From positions 1-11,285 of the forward strand of contig CAAGME010000014.1 of NCBI GenBank assembly GCA_900770945.1: 11,285 nt of DNA, given 5' to 3'. The notes beneath the pieces were generated by a model. That model worked only from the letters and a program-made list of their open reading frames with translations. It did no database searches and was not told the DNA's origin. A program made the position numbers and the translations under genes. Of this stretch, positions 7,101 to 11,285 are shown one piece after another (the stretch's first letter is position 1; each line of letters starts with the position of its first letter). This stretch comes from Clostridia bacterium (GTDB lineage Bacteria; Bacillota; Clostridia; Christensenellales; Borkfalkiaceae).

Positions 7101-7277
7101 GCTAAGGCTAAGGACGAAGCGGAACCCAAGGCTCCCGCCGAAGAAAAACCTTACGATTACGACAACCCCGAAAACAACGTTGAAAGCGAAGAATCCGCTA
7201 CGGAAGAAGCAAGCGAACAGCCTGCAACAGAAGATAGCGAAACGCCCAAAGACGACGGAAACGGCGAAAACGCGTAA
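4179..7277 (+). CDS. Large lipoprotein with C-terminal transmembrane anchor and three repeated ectodomain modules
   Basis: A 1032-residue protein of unknown function. A signal sequence (basic N-terminus, hydrophobic stretch 12-29) ends in T-V-A-C with the lipidated cysteine at 31. Nine serines (37-45) form a linker. The ectodomain seems to contain three related beta-rich modules of 200-240 residues (about 59-300, 350-560, 568-820). Each ends with a pattern of G-x-x-x-F-D/T followed by an acidic stretch and a Tyr or Phe, and the first starts with N-G-D-F, as carbohydrate-binding jelly-roll domains often do. Twelve serines (892-903) lead to one membrane segment (about 912-934) with K-K stop-transfer residues and a 98-residue charged, Ala/Glu/Lys-rich cytoplasmic tail. 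The protein would thus be held at both ends. A binding role at the envelope is inference; no catalytic motif is seen. The site AAAGGTGA lies four bases before the ATG. Confidence 0.8.
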   Translation: MDKISKFNLKKLPLILGAAALAVSMLFTVACSDKGNSSSSSSSSSETKVTQTDYQTIANGDFQFGTNEKEAKDYPVYTGVSWSKSNDSVSNTSATSSSYPSGIIDTTDDVYKTVFGDSVEHAPTANPRTPSYYGLVKNEYVYSRDNEDKNDENKYPTLGTKILMIHNYLKSEKGKGTAQKFTSSTTVTVENYGKVSVWVKTDKLKTKTQTEDYGAYISLTNNAGEQKSPLTVRNINTDGKWARYDLYVEASSYATSKIKVVLGLGSGSRNLTDGYVEGFAFFDNVTYEEITKSEYEAAKGTADATKSIFKLDGSEYVDATATELKVTLPAKTAKDNGEKSDKYVGDTEAAAKATTYSVALSHKLAATAVELPAVGTTINDVYNGSDYGSSLYDTGYKPFNEIASQFNGVENPVSSTEKTLYVNHNDANLGASTKTLFKVGSGKIKDGKYYMLSFYSKVKAGAGQTGAAISVNEPMAAEGKNSTTVLSAFTTNDYENEKTSDWALTKLFIANKLGDGVEREYEIEINFGTTTNVTDKFALTQGYALFTGFALTELPEDEYNIATTSETYTGSVSLGLDMINGVEEDKTDDSYNFTYGASDNFTVKTTPASSVMNYTGVTGNHKMVGGEKTAYTNENVVSGIINTKYIDAYTTLALTADEVNAIKALSKIGENKELQPLIIKNNTATSYGYIGSSKTFSAGTTTLVSVKVKVLGSAKAYVYLAVADMLDENAGAVLTLTGEKHDGENGFEKQFVQVVTKDDCKEKGGWATVNFVITAGNADISYRLELWNGARDESVKSSGTVLFDEATTSTPSMAEFKAKLAADDTIDETKTIKYTRKPSTVKYTDKNGKDATMTRTYTSEVVYEQYKMFKTVIATYETIDVEHELDERTSNSSSSSSSSSSSSTESETSFSLPLQIVSIVISALMIIAIAIIIVKKIVGEKHRKKVASQIFYQRDSRDAAHDAIKANKAKRESAAKAKDEAEPKAPAEEKPYDYDNPENNVESEESATEEASEQPATEDSETPKDDGNGENA

Positions 7278-7296
7278 TCGATAAACAACAAAATCG

Positions 7297-7327
7297 ACGG
7301 CTACCCGAAAAGGTAGCCGTTTTCTTT
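7297..7327 (+). terminator. Rho-independent terminator of the lipoprotein gene
   Basis: A perfect 9-bp stem ACGGCTACC (7297-7305) and GGTAGCCGT (7312-7320), a six-base loop, then TTTCTTT. It begins 20 bp after the stop codon. Confidence 0.92.
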
Positions 7328-7374
7328 ATGAATTTCGCATATTTTGAGCGTTTTCAGCGAGAATTTTTGTATTG

Positions 7375-7399
7375 AAAAAGAGGCTTTCGCCTCTTTTTT
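7375..7399 (-). terminator. Bidirectional terminator between the lipoprotein and sugar kinase genes
   Basis: GAGGC (7380-7384) pairs with GCCTC (7389-7393) around the loop TTTC. Flanking A5 and T7 runs give U tracts on both strands. On the minus strand it ends the kinase gene, whose stop codon is at 7422. Confidence 0.85.
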
Positions 7400-7421
7400 T
7401 CGTGTGTTTAGTGTGCCACGC

Positions 7422-8534
7422 TTACTTATTCGCTATGAACTTATCTACGTATTCCGTCATTTCGTCAAAGCGGCTTTCGACTTCCGTTAAAAGCTTCATT
7501 TGCGCGCGGGCGCGGACTAAGTTGTGGTCGGGATACTTTATCTTGAAGTATTCGTCGCCGTCGATATAATCGGTTAAAAAGCGCATTGCAAGCTCGCAGG
7601 TTATAACCTTTACGCCGAGCGGAAGAAGATGGATTTCTTCCTTAGTAAGAACGGAAGATACTTCCGACAAGAACCCGTCCGTGAAGTTTTTGAAAAGCTC
7701 CATATCGACGTGCATTTTGCTTACGTCCTTTTCGTCCTCCGGTGCCGTAGCCGCACCGAAGCGGATAGCATCGCCATAGTCATAGAGAACGGAACCGGGC
7801 ATAACGGTGTCAAGGTCGATTACGCAAACGGCTTCGCCCGTAACGTCGTCCATAAGCACGTTGTTGAGCTTTGTGTCGTTGTGCGTAACCCTTAACGGAA
7901 TTTTGCCGTTTTCGATTTCGTCCACGATTTCGCTCATCATTTTTCTTCTGTCGAAGAAGAAGTCGATTTCCTTTTCAAGGTCCTTAACCCTCCCCGCCTT
8001 ATCTGCGGCAACCGCCGCCACGAAGGTGTAAAAACGCTTTTTCGTGTTATGAAAATCGGGTATGGTATCGGTGAGCTTTTCCGCCGGAAAATCGAAAAGA
8101 TAACGCTGAAATTCTCCGAACCCTTTGCCCGCTTCGTAAAACTTTTTACCGTCGTCAATCTTATCGTAAGCGGTCGTGCCGTCGATAAACACGTCTGCGC
8201 GCCAATAGTTCCCGTTTCTGTCCTCGTAAAGATAAGTGCCGTTGTCGCATTTTATGTAACGCAAAACACGTCTTTCGGGGTTAATTCCGTCCTCGCGCAT
8301 AGACTCGACAAGGTGGTCAACGACGTTTACTATGTTTTCCATAAGGCTTTCGGGGTCGCGGAACGCAACTGTGTTTATGCGTTGCAAAACGTAATGAACG
8401 ACGCTCCCGTCCGCCTGACGGTAATACAGCTTGTATGTAAAGTTGACGTTGCCGTTTACAAGTTCTTCCGCGCTCTCATACGTGCCTTTAAAGTCAAAGT
8501 GTTTGATAATGTGCTTGATGTCGTTATAAAGCAT
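7422..8534 (-). CDS. nahK: Aminoglycoside phosphotransferase-fold sugar kinase, likely N-acetylhexosamine 1-kinase
   Basis: A 370-residue cytoplasmic kinase with the fold of the aminoglycoside/choline kinase family. The N-lobe shows G-N-V-N-F-T-Y (28-34) and then V-L-Q-R-I-N-T-V-A-F (49-58) with M-E-N-I (65-68); this pairing is characteristic of NahK-type enzymes, which phosphorylate GlcNAc or GalNAc at C1. The catalytic loop H-N-D-T-K-L-N-N (218-225) provides the base Asp220 and Asn225. The metal-binding segment V-I-D-L-D-T (238-243) is followed by Y-D-Y-G-D-A-I-R (251-258), also typical. Length is that of the family. AAGGAG lies 5 nt before the ATG. No galacto-N-biose phosphorylase, epimerase or uridylyltransferase gene is next to it, so the substrate is inferred only; another sugar 1-kinase of the same family remains possible. 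Confidence 0.72.
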   Translation of the reverse strand: MLYNDIKHIIKHFDFKGTYESAEELVNGNVNFTYKLYYRQADGSVVHYVLQRINTVAFRDPESLMENIVNVVDHLVESMREDGINPERRVLRYIKCDNGTYLYEDRNGNYWRADVFIDGTTAYDKIDDGKKFYEAGKGFGEFQRYLFDFPAEKLTDTIPDFHNTKKRFYTFVAAVAADKAGRVKDLEKEIDFFFDRRKMMSEIVDEIENGKIPLRVTHNDTKLNNVLMDDVTGEAVCVIDLDTVMPGSVLYDYGDAIRFGAATAPEDEKDVSKMHVDMELFKNFTDGFLSEVSSVLTKEEIHLLPLGVKVITCELAMRFLTDYIDGDEYFKIKYPDHNLVRARAQMKLLTEVESRFDEMTEYVDKFIANK

Positions 8535-8595
8535 GCTTTCTCCTTAAGAATGTTCTTTTTAAAGCGAAAAATTTGTTCGCATTTATATATATGAT

Positions 8596-8624
8596 ATATT
8601 ACCAAAAAAATTGCTTTTTGTCAA
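8596..8624 (-). promoter_or_regulatory. Promoter of the sugar kinase gene
   Basis: On the minus strand a perfect TTGACA (8624-8619), a 17-bp spacer and TAATAT (8601-8596). The leader of about 55 nt opens with a small hairpin whose arms are GCGAA (8564-8568) and TTCGC (8576-8580). Confidence 0.8.
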
Positions 8625-8716
8625 CCCGGGATACGTCCGAGAAAGTAAACACGCCATAAAAAATTTCACATTTCGGTTTAAAAAATATAAATCGTTTTGC
8701 CTTTGTACTCATTTAG

Positions 8717-8745
8717 TTGAATTTTAGTGTTTTTTATGCTAAAAT
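8717..8745 (+). promoter_or_regulatory. Promoter of the CPBP protease gene
   Basis: TTGAAT (8717-8722), a 17-bp spacer and TAAAAT (8740-8745), with TG at 8737-8738 giving an extended -10 element. Start near 8752. Confidence 0.7.
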
Positions 8746-8778
8746 ATTTAGGAAGTTTATTTTACGGAGGCGCGGAAT

Positions 8779-9546
8779 ATGGACAAAAACAAAAAAGGCA
8801 CAATGACCTATACATTTTTAATCGTCGCGCTCGTTCTCGCCGCAACGGTGTATTTTGTGCCGCTCGATATCTCTTCGGACGAAAACTTCAATAAGCTTTT
8901 CAAGGATATTATAATAAGGCTTATAGTTTTTGCTACGCTTTGCTTTGTCGTTGTTGCGTTCGACTTAAAAAGCCTTTTACACTTCAAAAGACCGACAAAG
9001 ACCGCTTTACCCGTGCTTTTTGCGGCGGTTTTTGTAGCTCTTGTCAACTTCCCGCTCCACGCGCTCATCGTCGGCTCGGCAAAAATCGACGACGGCGTGA
9101 TGTGCATAACGCTTGCCGCGGAATGCGTTGCGGTCGCCGCTATGGAAGAGCTTTTTTTCCGAGGTATCCTCTTTGAATCCGTCGCCGACAAGCTGAAAGG
9201 CAAAAAGAACGCCGTGTTTTTACAGGTTATAATAACCGCGGCGGCGTTTTCGCTCTTTCACCTTTTGAACCTTTTGAGCGGCGCGGGCGTAGGCGCAACG
9301 GCGTTGCAAGTATTATACACTTTCCTTTTAGGCTGTCTTTTCGCTACGTTAAAGCAAGTGACGGACTGTATTTGGTACGGCGCAATCGTACACGCCGTTT
9401 TCAACTTCGGCGGCAACGTCGTTTTCTACGCCGGCTCGGGGCAGTTTCAGGACAAATTCTTTTGGATTGCCACAATCCTCGTCGGGCTTATTGCCGGCGT
9501 AATAACGCTTTTAACGCTCTTAAGCGAAAATAGAAAGACGAATTAA
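8779..9546 (+). CDS. CPBP (CAAX/Abi) family intramembrane metalloprotease
   Basis: A 255-residue multi-pass membrane protein. It carries all the motifs of the CPBP/Rce1 family: E-E-x-x-x-R at 123-128, a histidine at 161 in F-S-L-F-H, and H-x-x-x-N at 205-209. These residues form the glutamate/histidine metal-type active site inside the membrane. Hydrophobic segments lie around 11-28, 43-61, 76-95, 108-121, 148-166, 175-190, 200-217 and 228-248. In bacteria such proteins process peptides, protect against bacteriocins or act in membrane-protein handling; nothing near this gene (no bacteriocin or precursor peptide) points to a particular substrate. GGAGG lies 8 nt before the ATG. The gene stands alone, with its own promoter and a terminator shared with guaB. 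Confidence 0.9.
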   Translation: MDKNKKGTMTYTFLIVALVLAATVYFVPLDISSDENFNKLFKDIIIRLIVFATLCFVVVAFDLKSLLHFKRPTKTALPVLFAAVFVALVNFPLHALIVGSAKIDDGVMCITLAAECVAVAAMEELFFRGILFESVADKLKGKKNAVFLQVIITAAAFSLFHLLNLLSGAGVGATALQVLYTFLLGCLFATLKQVTDCIWYGAIVHAVFNFGGNVVFYAGSGQFQDKFFWIATILVGLIAGVITLLTLLSENRKTN

Positions 9547-9561
9547 GCGCTTAGACAGTAT

Positions 9562-9593
9562 AAAAAAGCTCTGCTTTCACGGCAGAGCTTTTT
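9562..9593. terminator. Bidirectional terminator between the CPBP and guaB genes
   Basis: AGCTCTGC (9567-9574) pairs with GCAGAGCT (9582-9589) around a seven-base loop. A and T runs on either side extend the stem and supply U tracts for both convergent transcripts. Confidence 0.92.
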
Positions 9594-9636
9594 ACATAAT
9601 ATGAAAAACTTAGCGATAATCGACTTATAGCGCGAC

Positions 9637-11094
9637 TTAGCTACGGGAAGTGTAGTTGGGCGCTTCTTTTGTGATGTTGATATCGTGCGGGTGGCTTTCG
9701 ATAAGACCGGCGTTGGTGATTTTAACAAACTCAGCGGTTTTAGCAAGCGTCTTTAAGTCGGGCGCGCCGGCATAACCCATACCGGAGCGAATGCCGCCTA
9801 CCATCTGGAAAACTATTTCCGCAAGGCTACCGCGATAAGGCACTCTGCCTTCTACGCCCTCCGGGACGAACTTGTTTGCGTCTTCCTGGAAGTATCTGTC
9901 CTTACTGCCGCAAGACATCGCCGAAAGGCTGCCCATTCCGCGGTAAACCTTGAAGCTTCTGCCCTGATAAATTTCCATCTGTCCCGGGCTTTCGTCGGTT
10001 CCGGCAAAAAGCGAACCTATCATGACGGCGGACGCGCCCGCGGCAAGGGCTTTTACGATATCGCCGCTATACTTTATGCCGCCGTCCGCAATGACGCTTA
10101 TGCCGAGTTTTGCCGCCTCTTCGGCGCAATCCATAACGGCGGTAAGCTGCGGAACGCCTATGCCCGCGACAACGCGCGTTGTGCAGATTGAACCGGGACC
10201 TATACCGACCTTGACAACGTCCGCGCCTACGTCATAGAGCGCGCGAACTGCCGAAGCGGTTGCTACGTTGCCCGCAATTACCGGCAAATTCGGGTATTTT
10301 GCCTTAATTTTTCTGATATTTTCGATAACGAATTTCGAATGACCGTGCGCCGTGTCTACGGCAAGAACGTCCACTCTGTTTCTGACAAGCTCTTCAACCC
10401 TTTCAAAGGTGTCCTTAGCGGTGCCGACCGCCGCGCCGACCAAAAGTCTGCCGTTTTTGTCCTTTGCGGAATTGGGGTATTGACGGGCTTTTTCGATGTC
10501 CTTTATGGTGATAAGCCCCTTTAAGTACCCGTTTTCATCAACGATAGGGAGCTTTTCTATGCGCTTACTCGCAAGAATTTTAACGGCGTCTTCAAGGGAA
10601 GTGCCTACGGGCGCGGTAACGAGATTATCCTTGGTCATAACAGCCGAAACGGGCTGCGTAAAATCGCTTTCGAAGCGCAAATCGCGGTTTGTCAGAATCC
10701 CCACGAGCTTACCGTCGTCCGTCGTTACGGGAACGCCCGAAATGCGATACTTTCTCATGAGTTCCAAGGCGTCGCTCACGGATTGTTCGGGGTGAACGAA
10801 GAAAGGATCGGTTATAACGCCGTGTTCGCTTCTTTTAACCCTATCAACCTCGCGCGCCTGAACTTCGATCGGAATGTTTTTGTGAATGATGCCTATGCCC
10901 CCTTCGCGCGCCATAGCGATCGCCATGCGCGATTCGGTTACGGTGTCCATTGCCGCGCTCATAAGCGGTACGTTGAGCTTAATTCCTTTGCACAGTTCGC
11001 TCGTCATGTCCACGTTTTGCGGAAGAACGCTCGAAGCGGCGGGGACTAAAAGCACGTCGTCGAAAGTGAGAGCTTCTTTTAAGATTTTTGCCAT
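9637..11094 (-). CDS. guaB: IMP dehydrogenase
   Basis: Catalyses IMP + NAD+ + H2O to XMP + NADH, the committed step of guanine nucleotide synthesis in the cytoplasm. The 485-residue length is standard. The N-terminus has L-T-F-D-D-V-L-L (9-16). Two CBS domains (about 93-141 and 151-203), the nucleotide-sensing Bateman module, interrupt the barrel. The catalytic loop G-P-G-S-I-C-T-T-R places the nucleophile at Cys304. D-G-G (338-340, substrate ribose binding), the R-Y dyad at 400-401 and the flap segment E-G-R-V-P-Y (415-420) are all intact. The start is ATG at 11094: GGAGG (11104-11100) sits just before it and the family sequence begins M-A-K; an in-frame ATG at 11145 would add 17 residues lacking family similarity and overlapping the ribosome site. 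Possible leader control by the hairpin at 11138-11282. Confidence 0.98.
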   Translation of the reverse strand: MAKILKEALTFDDVLLVPAASSVLPQNVDMTSELCKGIKLNVPLMSAAMDTVTESRMAIAMAREGGIGIIHKNIPIEVQAREVDRVKRSEHGVITDPFFVHPEQSVSDALELMRKYRISGVPVTTDDGKLVGILTNRDLRFESDFTQPVSAVMTKDNLVTAPVGTSLEDAVKILASKRIEKLPIVDENGYLKGLITIKDIEKARQYPNSAKDKNGRLLVGAAVGTAKDTFERVEELVRNRVDVLAVDTAHGHSKFVIENIRKIKAKYPNLPVIAGNVATASAVRALYDVGADVVKVGIGPGSICTTRVVAGIGVPQLTAVMDCAEEAAKLGISVIADGGIKYSGDIVKALAAGASAVMIGSLFAGTDESPGQMEIYQGRSFKVYRGMGSLSAMSCGSKDRYFQEDANKFVPEGVEGRVPYRGSLAEIVFQMVGGIRSGMGYAGAPDLKTLAKTAEFVKITNAGLIESHPHDINITKEAPNYTSRS

Positions 11095-11137
11095 TACTGC
11101 CTCCGTTTCGTAAGGATTTATTTTAGGGATTCCATTC

Positions 11138-11282
11138 CTTATCACTAACTACCTAAAAGGCGTCTTTTTCGCACTTTTTAGCGACCGTTCGGGCGCAGTA
11201 CGTTCAGTACAGCATCCCTCACGCTCGCAAAAAATCATCAAAAAATACGCTCTTTTAGGTGCTTCGCATTTTTGCGGATAAG
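11138..11282 (-). promoter_or_regulatory. Long structured hairpin in the guaB upstream region
   Basis: Read on the minus strand, a closing helix CTTATC/GATAAG (11282-11277 with 11143-11138) encloses two arms. One is a small hairpin, CGCA-AAAA-TGCG (11276-11265). The other is a long stem: ACCTAAAAG/CTTTTAGGT plus GCGT/ACGC with one bulged A (11260-11247 with 11163-11151), two U/A helices separated by a symmetric five-base internal loop, and a tip at 11228-11181. The tip has GCGA/TCGC, CGT/ACG, tandem G-A mismatches, GGG/CCC, TGC/GCG and GTAC/GTAC, closed by the loop TGAAC. The mismatches are G-G, G-A and G-U on the minus strand but C-C, C-T and C-A on the plus strand, so the minus-strand RNA is the likelier functional form. 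It ends 44 nt before the guaB start. No known riboswitch class was recognised; a mobile palindromic repeat is the main alternative. Confidence 0.6.
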
Positions 11283-11285
11283 AAA

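Noticed and set aside
8049..8594. Open frame of 181 codons on the plus strand opposite the sugar kinase
   Set aside because: It is antisense to an intact kinase gene with catalytic motifs, runs over the kinase promoter, and encodes no recognisable domain.
11105..11285. Guanine or ykkC-type riboswitch upstream of guaB
   Set aside because: The conserved loop and junction sequences of those classes are not visible; the hairpin has a different architecture.

Overview
The window looks like chromosomal DNA of a Firmicutes-type bacterium, most likely an uncultured gut Clostridia lineage. This placement is inferred from several things: Gram-positive style promoters and strong Shine-Dalgarno sites, a Ppx-HD protein, half-length TauE/SafE genes, a serine-linker lipoprotein with a C-terminal membrane anchor, and a DUF1508 protein with a long acidic/KKA-rich front. 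No RNA gene, CRISPR array, insertion sequence or phage gene is visible.

Layout, left to right. (1) 3-938 (+): the 3' part of a gene for a DUF1508 protein preceded by 21-residue acidic repeats. (2) 974-1071: a terminator for that gene and one for the convergent gene. (3) 1080-2594 (-): a Ppx/GppA phosphatase with an HD-like C-terminus, with a clear promoter and a leader of about 100 nt. (4) 2731-3004: an AT-rich spacer with repeated GTGCAAA/TTTGCAC sites, one a perfect 23-bp palindrome. (5) 3005-3424 and 3628-3996 (-): two half-length TauE/SafE permease genes separated by 203 bp; the spacer holds a second promoter whose -35 box lies in a 21-bp palindrome. (6) 4092-4148: overlapping divergent promoters. 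(7) 4179-7277 (+): a 1032-residue lipoprotein with a C-terminal membrane anchor. (8) 7422-8534 (-): a sugar kinase of the N-acetylhexosamine 1-kinase type. (9) 8779-9546 (+): a CPBP (CAAX/Abi) membrane protease. (10) 9637-11094 (-): guaB, IMP dehydrogenase. (11) 11138-11282: a long, elaborate imperfect hairpin in the guaB leader region.

Most genes are single transcription units with their own promoter and terminator; the exception may be the TauE pair, whose products probably form one transporter. Convergent gene pairs share or abut bidirectional terminators (974-1071, 7375-7399, 9562-9593). There is no evident pathway joining all the genes: guaB makes XMP for guanine nucleotides, the Ppx homologue may act on polyphosphate or pppGpp, and the kinase salvages amino sugars. 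The least explained parts are the guaB-upstream hairpin, the cluster of palindromic operator-like sites around the Ppx and TauE genes, and the large surface lipoprotein.
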